26,731 bases of DNA, from positions 1 to 26,731 of the forward strand of contig JADBKA010000044.1 of assembly GCA_014896635.1 (NCBI GenBank), in the 5' to 3' direction. Under the pieces are notes generated by a model that did no database searches, was not told where the DNA came from, and saw nothing but the letters and a program-made list of their open reading frames with translations. The first letter of the stretch is position 1; each line of letters opens with the position of its first letter. Origin of the DNA: Ktedonobacteraceae bacterium (lineage in GTDB: Bacteria; Chloroflexota; Ktedonobacteria; Ktedonobacterales; Ktedonobacteraceae). Of the stretch, positions 1 through 7,654 are shown piece after piece. Made by a program: the position numbers and the translations under genes.

Positions 1-465
1 TGACAATCCTCTCAAGAGGCAGCTCTCCTCTGCCTCTCTCTCGGCTTTTTTCCTTATCCTGCTCCTGCCGGTCAGCCACAAGCCAAGCCAGTCCCCGCTC
101 ATCGTCGCCAGCACACCACCGCCCATACTCAAAAGCAGATAGAGCAGCGCGGGCAGCCATTGTCCCCCATTGAAGAGTAGCACATCACCGAGCGCCAGGC
201 TGCTAAACGTGGTATAGGCGCCGAGAAAGCCGATATTGAGAAACAAACGGCGCGTTGGCCCAATCAAGGTCGTCTCCTCTGCCAGTCTGCTGAAGAATGC
301 CAGCAGCAGCGCGCCTGTCAGATTGATGAAGAAGATATCGTACGGCCAGTTCTTGCCCAGATGAGCTTGCATAAATGTACTGAGCAGATAGCGCGCCACT
401 GTACCACAGAATCCGCCACTGAACACGGCTATAAGACGTCGCTGCGCTGAAGAGGACAATTTCAT
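1..465 (-). CDS. crcB: Fluoride channel protein CrcB/Fluc, second of a tandem pair (cut by window edge)
   Basis: The frame is open from an ATG at 465 to base 1 with no stop, so the C-terminus lies outside the window; 155 codons are visible. It reads as a four-helix CrcB/Fluc protein: an N-terminal ARYLL motif, FFINLTGALLL in the second helix with the conserved Asn, then GFLGAYTTFSS, the signature containing the channel phenylalanine. CrcB proteins form dimeric membrane channels that let toxic fluoride leave the cell. Its ATG overlaps the stop of the upstream crcB as ATGA, so the two are translationally coupled. Many bacteria encode two crcB genes side by side whose products pair. The tail after the last helix (RSRIRKKAEREAEE) is unusually long and charged for the family. 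Confidence 0.9.
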   Translation of the reverse strand, partial: MKLSSSAQRRLIAVFSGGFCGTVARYLLSTFMQAHLGKNWPYDIFFINLTGALLLAFFSRLAEETTLIGPTRRLFLNIGFLGAYTTFSSLALGDVLLFNGGQWLPALLYLLLSMGGGVLATMSGDWLGLWLTGRSRIRKKAEREAEESCLLRGLS

Positions 466-845
466 CGCAGCAACCCTCCCACCATCATTCCGAGCATTTC
501 CGCCCCCAGACCGAGGACAAATGTACCGCCGAGATAGAGCAGGCCGAGATACATACTGCCGCCGCGTGCAAGTTGTAATGTCTCCCAATTGAGCGTGCTG
601 AACGTGGTATAGCCGCCCAGAAAGCCGGTCGCCAGCAGCAACTGGATAGTCGGTGAAATAAGCTGATGGCCAGCAAGTGCAAAAACCAGCCCGATGAGAA
701 ACGCACCGCTTATATTAATGAGAAACGTTCCCAGCGGGAAACGAGCATTGACCCGCTCCGCAAAGAAACGGCCAAGCAGGTAGCGAGTAACAGCTCCTGA
801 GGCCCCGGCAAGACCAATCCCTCCTGTTAAGATCAACGAAGTCAC
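462..845 (-). CDS. crcB: Fluoride channel protein CrcB/Fluc, first of a tandem pair
   Basis: This is a 127-residue hydrophobic protein, the normal CrcB length. It has TRYLLGRFF near residue 20, FLINISGAFLIG at 41-52 with the conserved Asn44, and GFLGGYTTFST at 74-84, which carries the Phe lining the fluoride path. The start is taken as GTG at 845 because a GGAGG lies 10 bases upstream. The longer frame reaching 923 would run through the riboswitch terminator and adds residues no CrcB has. It sits directly downstream of a fluoride riboswitch and overlaps the second crcB by four bases. The two products probably form a hetero-dimeric channel. Family assignment is firm; the pairing is inference. 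Confidence 0.95.
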   Translation of the reverse strand: MTSLILTGGIGLAGASGAVTRYLLGRFFAERVNARFPLGTFLINISGAFLIGLVFALAGHQLISPTIQLLLATGFLGGYTTFSTLNWETLQLARGGSMYLGLLYLGGTFVLGLGAEMLGMMVGGLLR

Positions 846-880
846 TGATAAACGTCCTCCAGTTTCGGCCAAAAAACATG

Positions 881-921
881 AAAAAAGGCTCCTGACACCG
901 CTCATTGCGTCATCAGGAGTC
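881..921 (-). terminator. Riboswitch-controlled intrinsic terminator before crcB
   Basis: On the minus strand CTCCTGA (919-913) pairs with TCAGGAG (895-889). The stem is extended by the flanking bases with one mismatch and is followed by six T at 886-881. The 5' arm includes the ACTCC (920-916) that closes the aptamer pseudoknot. Ligand-bound aptamer and terminator are therefore mutually exclusive, an ON switch. Confidence 0.85.
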
Positions 922-985
922 ATTAGCGTCTGTGCAATTTCGCCAGCCCTTTCTCTCTGGCTGACGAGGTGAACTCCATCACCAG
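915..985 (-). promoter_or_regulatory. Fluoride riboswitch (crcB motif)
   Basis: Reading the minus strand from 983, GGTG-ATGGAGTT-CACC forms the first stem with the conserved GATGG loop. Loop bases GGAGT (977-973) are complementary to ACTCC (920-916) in the conserved TAATGACTCC segment, giving the characteristic pseudoknot. Between them CGTC pairs with GACG and CAGCC with GGCTG as the second helix. Order, spacing and conserved bases match the crcB RNA motif, and the genes downstream are crcB. Fluoride binding should stabilise the pseudoknot and prevent the following terminator. Confidence 0.92.
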
Positions 986-1007
986 TATGTTGTTAATAGC
1001 AGTATCT

Positions 1008-1013
1008 ATTATA
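1008..1013 (-). promoter_or_regulatory. -10 box of the crcB promoter
   Basis: A perfect TATAAT on the minus strand ends about 24 bases before the riboswitch aptamer, which fits transcription starting just ahead of it. I see no good -35 hexamer at 16-18 bases. Confidence 0.5.
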
Positions 1014-1288
1014 TCATGGAGGGATGCAAGAGGCATAGGAGAGAAGAGACTCCTGGGCCACAGCCTTCTGAGATGGTCTGCGGATACCACCATTAAAGAC
1101 CACATACGATGAAACGCTTTCGTTCATGGTGTCGTTTTATGAGTAGTTCCCATCACAGAGCATACTGTTTGTGGTAAGAAGTATAACAGATCTTTTTATC
1201 CGTTTGTACATGTAAAATGTGTTGATTCGCCATTCTATGGTGAGAATTTTTTCTGGAGAAGAGAGAGGATACGGGAGTACAGTCTATC

Positions 1289-2308
1289 ATGGTTCAGCCA
1301 CAGCAGTCCCCTTTACATGAGCAGGTATCGCTGTATGCCTCGCAGATTGAGACTGCCCTGTTTGAGGTGAAGCGTCTGATAGTTGGCCAGGATCATCTGC
1401 TGGAACGGCTCTTTGTCGCGCTGCTAGCGCGCGGACATATTCTGCTTGAAGGAGTACCCGGCCTGGCAAAAACCGCTGCCATCAAATCGCTTGCTCAGGT
1501 CGTGAGTGGCTCTTTTGGTCGCGTGCAGTTCACACCCGACCTTGTTCCCGCCGATCTTGTTGGTATGCGTATCTACCATAGTAAAACCGGCGATTTCTCT
1601 ACTGAACTGGGTCCCGTCTTCGTGAATCTCCTGCTGGCTGATGAGATCAATCGCGCGCCGGCTAAAGTCCAGTCGGCTCTGCTCGAAGTGATGCAGGAGC
1701 GCCATGTCACATTAGGGAAACAAACCTATCCCGTGCCAGATCCATTCCTGGTCCTGGCGACCCAGAACCCTATCGAATCAGATGGCACCTATCCACTGCC
1801 TGAAGCGCAACTTGATCGTTTTATGTTCAAGACGCTGGTGGATTATCCTTCCTATGAAGAGGAGATTGCGATTGTCGAGCGCGTCATGGGACCCGCCATT
1901 ACCTTACGTCCACTGCTCTCCATTGAAACGTTGCTGGACATTCAGCGCGCAGTCACGGAGATCTATGTTGACCCTCGCGTGATTTCCTATGCCGCAACGC
2001 TGATCAAGGCAACACGTGCTCCGGCTAAACATGACCTGGAACAATTCGACACAGCCCTGCTTTTTGGTGGTAGCCCACGCGCTTCTATCAACCTGATCGT
2101 AGGTGCGCGTGCCATCGCTCTGATGCGTGGCCGCAGCTATGTTCTTCCGCGCGATGTGGCTGATCTTGTCCCTGATGTACTGCGCCATCGCCTGGTGCTC
2201 AGCTACGAAGGTATCGCTCAGGGGATAACAGCCGAGAGTATTCTCTCTGCACTCCTTGATCGTTATCCCCCCCCGCGCCTGGAGTTAGGAGACCGCGATG
2301 TGGCCTGA
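1289..2308 (+). CDS. MoxR-family AAA+ ATPase
   Basis: This 339-residue protein is the usual size for MoxR (AAA_3 plus lid). It shows Walker A GVPGLAKT at 55-62, Walker B LLLADE with Asp118-Glu119, sensor-1 ATQN at 157-160 and the PEAQLDRF segment at 171-178. MoxR ATPases act as chaperone-like partners of vWA-domain proteins, helping load metals or mature complexes. The substrate here is unknown. The ATG follows GGGAG at 11 bases. Its last 11 bases overlap the DUF58 start, and a vWA gene follows, so this is the first gene of a MoxR-DUF58-vWA operon. Function of the family is well established in outline only. Confidence 0.93.
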   Translation: MVQPQQSPLHEQVSLYASQIETALFEVKRLIVGQDHLLERLFVALLARGHILLEGVPGLAKTAAIKSLAQVVSGSFGRVQFTPDLVPADLVGMRIYHSKTGDFSTELGPVFVNLLLADEINRAPAKVQSALLEVMQERHVTLGKQTYPVPDPFLVLATQNPIESDGTYPLPEAQLDRFMFKTLVDYPSYEEEIAIVERVMGPAITLRPLLSIETLLDIQRAVTEIYVDPRVISYAATLIKATRAPAKHDLEQFDTALLFGGSPRASINLIVGARAIALMRGRSYVLPRDVADLVPDVLRHRLVLSYEGIAQGITAESILSALLDRYPPPRLELGDRDVA

Positions 2309-3310
2309 TCTTTTCAGAAGAAGACAGACAGGCGCTCCTCCCAGGCAGGAAGAAACCATTGGGCAGAAAGAGACGCCGGATAGATTGTTGCGGCGGGTAC
2401 GCTGGACCATCTTACGTCCTATCGCCGCGTCGCTCTGGGGCGATGAGCGCTCACGCTATCGCAGCCCCGCAATGGAACTGACAGAAGTGCGTCCCTATCA
2501 AGCGGGCGACGATATCCGCTTCATTGACTGGAACATCACTGCCCGTACTGAACAGCCAGTGGTCCGTATTGCCCAGATGGAGCGCGCTGTGGATGTCTGG
2601 TTTCTGATCGACCTCAGTGCCTCAATGCAGTGGGAAACAGCCCTCTGCCTCAAACAGGAGCGCGCGCTAGAATTTGCAGCCGTCGCAGGCCAGGTCCTCA
2701 ATCGCAACGGAAATCGCCTGGGCGCAATCTTCTTTGCCGACCAGCCGCTTGAGATTGTCCCCCCGGCTGCCGGACGGCTGCACCTGCTGCGCCTGCTTTC
2801 GGAACTGCGTGAACGCGCGAATCAGAAGCGTAAGGAGTCAACCAATCTGGAGGCAGCACTCAAACAGGCCGAAACAGTGATTACACGCCCTTCTCTCATC
2901 CTGGTTATCTCAGATTTTCTGACTCCCAGCGGCTGGCAGATGTTGCGAGTAAGCTGGCTCTACGACACGAAGTGGTGGCAGTACGTCTCTCTGATCCACG
3001 CGAGAGCGCATTACCCGATGTCGGCCTGATCACACTTGAAGATCCAGAGACGGGAGAGCAGCTCATTGTTAATACGGCAGACAAAAACCTGCGCGAGCGT
3101 TTTCGACAGGCAGCACAAAGCCAGGATGAGCGTATCCGCTCTGAATTGCTTACCTGTGGTGTGGACCTGCTCCTGCTGGATACCCATGAAGAACTTCTCC
3201 CGACATTTGTGCGCTTTCTGGCCGCACGTCATCAGAAGCGCGGCAGACGAGCAAACACAAACAATTCTCTATTCCGGTCAAACAGGCAATCCGGTGTTCA
3301 CCGTGCCTGA
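2298..3310 (+). pseudogene. DUF58 domain protein, split by a one-base frameshift
   Basis: Two frames together give a complete DUF58 protein of about 337 residues. The first (2298-3029) holds RPYQAGDDIRFIDWNITAR at 65-83, the DUF58 signature, and a vWA-like metal site DLSAS at 105-109. It leaves the family pattern after LTPSGW. From 2936 the -1 frame continues with ADVASKLALRHEVVAVRLSD and LPDVGLITLEDPETGE to the stop at 3310, exactly the expected C-terminus. Restoring one G at 2935-2936 would join them. I see no slippery heptamer or obvious downstream stem, so programmed shifting is unlikely; a real mutation or a sequencing error are the alternatives. It overlaps moxR by 11 bases. DUF58 proteins normally work with MoxR and vWA partners. 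Confidence 0.85.
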
Positions 3311-3334
3311 TAATGTAGAGAGTGAGGGACAGCA

Positions 3335-4294
3335 ATGTTTTTTCAGTGGCCTCTGTTTCTTTTCAGTCTGAGTATCATCCCTCTCGTGGTGTTGCTCTAT
3401 ATCCTGATCCAGCGCCGGCGGCAAACCTACGCAGCGCGCTTTACCAATCTCGCATTGCTACGCAGCGTTGCCGGCCCCGGACCGGGCTGGCGGCGCCATC
3501 TTCCACCATTGCTCTTTTTACTGGCCCTCACTGCGCTGCTGGCAAGCCTGGCACGACCTATGGCAGTGCTCTCGGTCCCCCGTGAGCAGGCGACGGTTCT
3601 GCTGTTGATTGACACATCGGGATCAATGGAGGCCAGAGATATGTCGCCTAACCGTATGGAAGCAGCAAAGCAAGCCGCTCAAACATTCGTTAAGTCACTC
3701 CCACAGCATATGCAGGTAGGATTGATTACCTTTAGTGGTACCGTCAGAGTGAGAAATCTTCCCACCCTCGATCACCAGCAGGTGCTGCGTTCTATCGATC
3801 TGTTGCAGGCCGATGGAAGCACGGCTATCGGCGATGCATTGCAAACGGCTCTCGACCAGGTCGCGCAACAACAAAAGCAAATGCATGCGAAGAAAGGAGA
3901 GCTTCCCCCCGCAACCATCGTTCTCCTCTCCGATGGAGCTAACACGGTCGGCAGCTCTCCCATCGAATCGGCCACACGCGCGAGAAATGAACAGGTGCGC
4001 GTCAATACCATCGCTATCGGCAAACGTGGCACTGCTTCGACGGGGAGTGGCTTCGGATCAACGAGAACAGAGGTGGACTGGCAGACATTGCAGCAGGTCG
4101 CAACGATGACCGGCGGGAAATACTTCTATGCAGAAGAGGCCAGGACGCTCCAGCAGATCTATACAGAACTAAGTTCACGCATTGGATGGGTACAGGAGCA
4201 GACGGAGATCACGGCCCTGATGAGCGCTGCAGGCGCGATCCTGCTGCTTATTGGCGGGATGTTGAGCCTCCTGTGGTTCCAGCGGCTGCCCTGA
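3335..4294 (+). CDS. Membrane-anchored vWA domain protein (BatA-like)
   Basis: This 319-residue protein has two N-terminal membrane segments (about 5-25 and 58-77), a von Willebrand factor A domain, and a last membrane helix at about 295-315 (ALMSAAGAILLLIGGMLSLL). The metal-ion site DTSGSM is at 93-98, with TFSGT and LLSDGAN further on completing the MIDAS pattern. This layout is that of BatA/BatB proteins, which sit downstream of MoxR and DUF58 genes and have been linked to envelope stress tolerance in other bacteria. The ATG is preceded by GAGGGA at about 7 bases and lies 24 bases after the DUF58 stop, so it belongs to the same operon. The periplasmic partner is not known. Confidence 0.9.
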   Translation: MFFQWPLFLFSLSIIPLVVLLYILIQRRRQTYAARFTNLALLRSVAGPGPGWRRHLPPLLFLLALTALLASLARPMAVLSVPREQATVLLLIDTSGSMEARDMSPNRMEAAKQAAQTFVKSLPQHMQVGLITFSGTVRVRNLPTLDHQQVLRSIDLLQADGSTAIGDALQTALDQVAQQQKQMHAKKGELPPATIVLLSDGANTVGSSPIESATRARNEQVRVNTIAIGKRGTASTGSGFGSTRTEVDWQTLQQVATMTGGKYFYAEEARTLQQIYTELSSRIGWVQEQTEITALMSAAGAILLLIGGMLSLLWFQRLP

Positions 4295-4598
4295 CTTTCC
4301 AGGAAAGCCAGCCAGACGTAACAGAGAGACTCCACCTGCTGCCTTGTCATCTTCAAGAAAACGTTTACTATTGAGGCACTATAGCATGCCTATGCTGAAA
4401 AAGTCAAGCGAAGAGATTGACTGGACGGTTGCTACCGGGTACATTGTTACTGGAGAGAAAGGATAGCCGGCCCAGAGAATTTCCGCTACCGACGAGTCTT
4501 GTTGTGAAGGTTTGTATTGCGCCCCTTTAGAGAGTTGAACGAGTCCCTCTACTCGATTGAGACGCCTCGTTATTTGCTGAGGGAAAGGAAAGCATTCC
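4295..4598. other. Intergenic region without a recognised gene
   Basis: These 304 bases separate the vWA gene from the amidase gene. I see no convincing terminator, promoter pair or conserved protein. Antisense open frames entering here from the amidase gene show no family features. A GGAAAGGA just before 4599 serves as ribosome-binding site. Confidence 0.5.
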
Positions 4599-5912
4599 AT
4601 GAAAACAATGGATAGTGACATCAGAGAAGAGGTTTTTGTAGACGAGTATACCGGTGGACTGATCGGACCGAGCCTGGGTTTTGCTGCGACAGTCAAGGAT
4701 GGGGGACATATCCGCTGCGTGGTGCCGCCTGGCTGCTGGGGACCGATGATCACGCCGGAATTTCGCGGCGGACACGAAGTCACGCGCCCGGTAGCCGTCG
4801 CAGGAGCACGAGTTGGTGACGCGCTGGCTATCACTATCGAGTCGATGCGAGTGCTGTCGCTGGCAACCTCTTCCGGTACGATGGTGACGAACAGCGCGGC
4901 CTTTGGTGATGACCCTTTTGTCGATAAAAAGTGTCCGGGCTGTGGCACACCCTGGCCTGCCAGTCGCATTGAAGGGACGGGAGAAAGCAGTATTCGCTGT
5001 GCCAGTTGTGGAGCAGTGATCAACACGTTTGGCTTTGAAGAGGGATATACTATTGCCCTCGACCATGAAAGCCAGGTCGGCCTGACGATGGATGCAGCGA
5101 ACGCTCACGATTTTGCACTGCATGCCCGCGAGGTGGCCGCCCTTCCCCCGAACGCGCGCCAGCATCCCATCCTGCTCTTTGAGCCTCATACTATTCCCGG
5201 CACGCTGGCCCGGCTACGTCCATTCATCGGCAATATCGGCACGACGCCGAGCGCGGATCTTCCCGACTCACATAATGCCGGGGACTTTGGCAGTTTCCTG
5301 ATCGGGGCGCATCACCCCTATGCCATGTCACAGGAGACGCTCAACCGCGTGAAAACTGATGCGCACCTGGACACAAACGAGGTACGGGCCGGAGCTGTAC
5401 TCATCTGCCCGGTCAAGATTGACGGTGGTGGCGTCTACATCGGCGATTGCCATGCCAATCAGGGCGATGGAGAGCTGGGCCTGCACACGACAGATATCAC
5501 TGCTGAAGCGCGCGTTCGTGTCAATGTAATCAAAAATCTGGCCCTGGATGGCCCGATCCTGCTGCCAGTCGCTGAGGACCTGCCCTTTATTGCGCGTCCT
5601 TATACAAAAGACGAGCTGGAAGCAGGCGCGCGACTGGCTCAGCGTTATCATGTACAACTTCAGCACAACGTCGGTCCGCTCCAGTTTATTGGCACCGGCC
5701 CGAATCTGAACGATGCGACGGATAACGCCATTCACCGCGCTGCTGAAGTGCTCCACATGACAGTGGCTGAGGTGCGCAACCGATGTACGATCACCGGGGG
5801 AGTGGAGATTGGTCGGCTACCCGGTGTGGTACAACTGACGATTCTTGCGCCGCTGGACCGGCTGGATGCCATCGGCATCGGCTCGCTCGTACGCCAGCAA
5901 TACGGCTTGTAG
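4599..5912 (+). CDS. Acetamidase/formamidase family protein with a zinc-ribbon insertion
   Basis: This 437-residue member of the FmdA/AmdA family comprises enzymes that hydrolyse formamide or short amides to ammonia and the acid. The family hallmark GDCHANQGDGE stands at 282-292, and SHNAGDFGS at 224-232 is also typical. Residues 112-137 contain CPGC and CASC, two CxxC pairs about 18 residues apart that look like a small rubredoxin or zinc-ribbon module. That module occurs in a subgroup of the family and may bind a structural metal. The true substrate cannot be read from sequence. The ATG has GGAAAGGA at about 9 bases. It is convergent with the lactonase-like gene, with a strong hairpin between them. 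Confidence 0.88.
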   Translation: MKTMDSDIREEVFVDEYTGGLIGPSLGFAATVKDGGHIRCVVPPGCWGPMITPEFRGGHEVTRPVAVAGARVGDALAITIESMRVLSLATSSGTMVTNSAAFGDDPFVDKKCPGCGTPWPASRIEGTGESSIRCASCGAVINTFGFEEGYTIALDHESQVGLTMDAANAHDFALHAREVAALPPNARQHPILLFEPHTIPGTLARLRPFIGNIGTTPSADLPDSHNAGDFGSFLIGAHHPYAMSQETLNRVKTDAHLDTNEVRAGAVLICPVKIDGGGVYIGDCHANQGDGELGLHTTDITAEARVRVNVIKNLALDGPILLPVAEDLPFIARPYTKDELEAGARLAQRYHVQLQHNVGPLQFIGTGPNLNDATDNAIHRAAEVLHMTVAEVRNRCTITGGVEIGRLPGVVQLTILAPLDRLDAIGIGSLVRQQYGL

Positions 5913-5931
5913 ACTACCCTCGCTTGCCGGG

Positions 5932-5970
5932 GCCGGGGCGCTCTTCCCTCCTGAGAGGAGCCGCCCCGGC
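5932..5970. terminator. GC-rich hairpin between convergent genes
   Basis: GCCGGGGCG (5932-5940) pairs perfectly with CGCCCCGGC (5962-5970), and the loop holds a second small hairpin (CCTC/GAGG). There is no T-run on either side, so a terminator role rests only on its place between two convergent stop codons. Confidence 0.45.
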
Positions 5971-5996
5971 TCTGCGCGCTTCCGCAGGTCTCTTGC

Positions 5997-6971
5997 TTAC
6001 CTCCAGTGTTTCATGGGCAGACCCGGCACCGGCGAGCGGAACGTCGGCAGGCGCGACATTGCCAGCGAGCCGACATAAACAGTGCGCAGGTCAGGTCCAC
6101 CAAATGTCACGCTGGTGACGAGTTGCAATGTCTGACCAACCGTTGCCGCCATATCCGCCGGCTGCGCCGTGCCATTGGCAATCTTTTCGGCAAAACTCGC
6201 CAGCAGGGCTTCGTTGGCTTCCTCAAAGACAACGTGATAATCGCCATCCGTCGTGATGATGCCCACGCCATTGCGCAGCGGCGTCGTCACCCACACATTC
6301 CCCTCAGCATCAAAGGCGAACCCATCCACCAGCGCCCCCAGGCCCAGACCATCCGGCCCAAAAACTTCTTTCTCCCCCAGGCTCCCATCCGGCTGCACCC
6401 GGAAGCGCAAGATGCGGGCCTTCATCGTCTCCGCCACATAGAGATACTCTTCCTTCGCATCCAGCCGGATCTCGTTCGTGAAATAGATACCATCATAGAC
6501 GATGCGCGGTCCCTTTTCATCGAGTAGCACAATATAGCCATCAGGACGGGGAGCGGCTGCCGCCGGCCACCACTGAGACTCCCGCGTCGAAAAAGCCAGC
6601 CAGAGCCGATTCTTGCTGTCGATAAATACATAGTTTGCGCTCGATGTAGCTACACCGTCAATCTCGGTTAACATCTCGCCAGTCTGCCCATCAGGAGTGA
6701 GCTTCTGGACCGTGCCAGTAGCGATGTTTGCTACGTAGATTGTGCTATCATCGGCCATTGCCAGTCCGTTCGGCTCACCACCGAGACCGCCCAGAAATTG
6801 CTGCGTTCCATCGACATTGATGCGTGTCACGCCGCCCCGGCCATCTGAGACCCACAGCGTGCCGTCTCGCTGCGCGATGATGGACTCTGGTCGTACGAGG
6901 TCGTGACCCGTAAAGGTGAGGTCGCTCAACGCCAGCCGGAACTCTTTGATCGGAATGTCTACACTGCTCAT
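5997..6971 (-). CDS. SMP-30/gluconolactonase-like beta-propeller protein
   Basis: This 324-residue protein has repeated propeller blades: GTLWVSDGRGGVTRI, STIYVANIATGTVQKL, NRLWLAFSTR and YLYVAETMKARILRF. The three metal ligands of the SMP-30 fold can be matched: Glu29 in RPES, Asn166 in FTNEIRLD and Asp216 in LVDGFAFD. Related enzymes open sugar lactones such as gluconolactone with a divalent metal, and some act on other lactones. The ATG at 6971 is preferred because AAGGA lies about 11 bases upstream. The in-frame ATG at 6983 has its Shine-Dalgarno directly against it. There is no signal peptide, so it is probably cytoplasmic. The xylulokinase and aldolase nearby would suit sugar metabolism, but there is no shared transcript. 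Confidence 0.85.
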   Translation of the reverse strand: MSSVDIPIKEFRLALSDLTFTGHDLVRPESIIAQRDGTLWVSDGRGGVTRINVDGTQQFLGGLGGEPNGLAMADDSTIYVANIATGTVQKLTPDGQTGEMLTEIDGVATSSANYVFIDSKNRLWLAFSTRESQWWPAAAAPRPDGYIVLLDEKGPRIVYDGIYFTNEIRLDAKEEYLYVAETMKARILRFRVQPDGSLGEKEVFGPDGLGLGALVDGFAFDAEGNVWVTTPLRNGVGIITTDGDYHVVFEEANEALLASFAEKIANGTAQPADMAATVGQTLQLVTSVTFGGPDLRTVYVGSLAMSRLPTFRSPVPGLPMKHWR

Positions 6972-7107
6972 GGTTCGTCGCATCCTTTCTGCATCGAAAG
7001 TCCCTGTACTACACTAATAAAGTGATGGAGAATCGCGCTATTTCTTTGCCCGTACACTCCGACCCCGATGTCCGTACGGGACGAGAAATACCAGTTAGAT
7101 TGTACAA

Positions 7108-7143
7108 TATAATATGAGCAGGCTGGCCGGTCAGCATTGACCG
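7108..7143 (+). promoter_or_regulatory. -10 box and operator-like inverted repeat
   Basis: TATAAT at 7108-7113 is followed at 7128-7143 by the perfect inverted repeat CGGTCA-GCAT-TGACCG. The repeat lies in the expected start of the transcript, about 45 bases ahead of the ATG at 7187. A 6-4-6 arrangement next to a -10 box suggests a repressor site. No good -35 was seen. Confidence 0.4.
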
Positions 7144-7186
7144 ATCAACGCCTTTGAAATTGCAACAATAGAGAGGATCACACCAT

Positions 7187-7477
7187 ATGTACATAGCCGT
7201 AACAAAGATCCCCGCCAATCCCGGCGGCAGACAGGCAGTAATAGAGTCATTCAGGCGCGCAATGCCCGATATGAAGCAATTCAGCGGCTTTCTGGGCCTG
7301 GAGATCTGGACCGCCCAGGATGGCTCGCTCCAGGCAGTTTCTCGCTGGACTTCAAAAGAGGCGGTTGAGGAGTACATTAGCCACAGCGCCTATGGCCGCC
7401 ATCACAGCAATATCAGTAGCGAACAGCGGAACGCCCCAGATCTGGTGTCTTACTACGAGGCTGAGGTCATCAGTTAA
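7187..7477 (+). CDS. Antibiotic-biosynthesis-monooxygenase (ABM) fold protein
   Basis: This 96-residue protein opens with MYIAVTKIPANPGGRQAVIE and contains GFLGLEIWTAQDGS and SRWTSKEAVEEYISHSAYGRHH. These are the strand-helix-strand pattern and the W-x-S-x-E-A segment of the ABM/dimeric alpha-beta barrel family. Members include quinol monooxygenases and heme-degrading enzymes (IsdG type), but many have no known reaction, and I cannot assign a substrate. The ATG follows AGAGGA at 9 bases. It has its own -10 box upstream and a terminator directly downstream, so it looks like a single-gene unit. Confidence 0.8.
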   Translation: MYIAVTKIPANPGGRQAVIESFRRAMPDMKQFSGFLGLEIWTAQDGSLQAVSRWTSKEAVEEYISHSAYGRHHSNISSEQRNAPDLVSYYEAEVIS

Positions 7478-7493
7478 CGCTTTTTTCTGTCGG

Positions 7494-7527
7494 GCCTGGA
7501 ACGATCATCTCGTCTCAGGCTCTTTTT
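7494..7527 (+). terminator. Intrinsic terminator of the ABM gene
   Basis: GCCTG (7494-7498) and ACGA (7501-7504) pair with TCGT (7510-7513) and CAGGC (7516-7520) around a five-base loop, followed by TCTTTTT. It starts 17 bases after the stop codon. Confidence 0.7.
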
Positions 7528-7544
7528 GGATGGTGAACATAAGT

Positions 7545-7612
7545 GTGGGGGTCCAGGGGGCTTTGCAGGCCCCCTGGCAGAGAATGGGGGTGTCCCCCAT
7601 TTCACTTTTTCA
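7545..7612. repeat. GC-rich double-hairpin repeat, copy 1
   Basis: Two perfect hairpins lie next to each other: CCAGGGGGC/GCCCCCTGG (7553-7561 with 7569-7577) and AATGGGGG-TGT-CCCCCATT (7583-7601). The same order, GGGGTCCAGGGG ... CCCCTGGC ... ATGGGG-TGT-CCCCAT, appears on the opposite strand at 10076-10122. It is therefore a dispersed intergenic repeat rather than a local terminator. Confidence 0.75.
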
Positions 7613-7643
7613 ATGGATTTGATATTATATATTGAAAAAGGAG
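7605..7643 (+). promoter_or_regulatory. Leader hairpin touching the xylB ribosome-binding site
   Basis: CTTTTTCAAT (7605-7614) is perfectly complementary to ATTGAAAAAG (7631-7640), with a 16-base AT-rich loop. The last paired base is the first G of the GGAG (7640-7643) that serves the xylB ATG at 7655. The fold could limit ribosome access. Confidence 0.4.
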
Positions 7644-7654
7644 TAAAAAAAGAG

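Noticed and set aside
923..1105. 60-codon minus-strand open frame upstream of crcB
   Set aside because: It lies across the riboswitch aptamer and its promoter region; it has no ribosome-binding site and no protein-like features.
1106..1288. Possible promoter boxes for the MoxR operon (TATAAC near 1182, TTGTAC near 1204)
   Set aside because: No pair had acceptable spacing, so no promoter is annotated.
2920..2972. Programmed -1 frameshifting in the DUF58 gene
   Set aside because: No X-XXY-YYZ slippery heptamer and no clear downstream stem-loop were found at the junction; mutation or sequencing error is simpler.
4379..5189. Two long antisense frames (about 215 and 220 codons) over the amidase gene
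   Set aside because: They mirror the codon pattern of the amidase gene, have unnatural composition and show no known motif.
6006..6527. 173-codon plus-strand frame opposite the lactonase-like gene
   Set aside because: It is antisense to a clear propeller protein and has no family features or ribosome-binding site.
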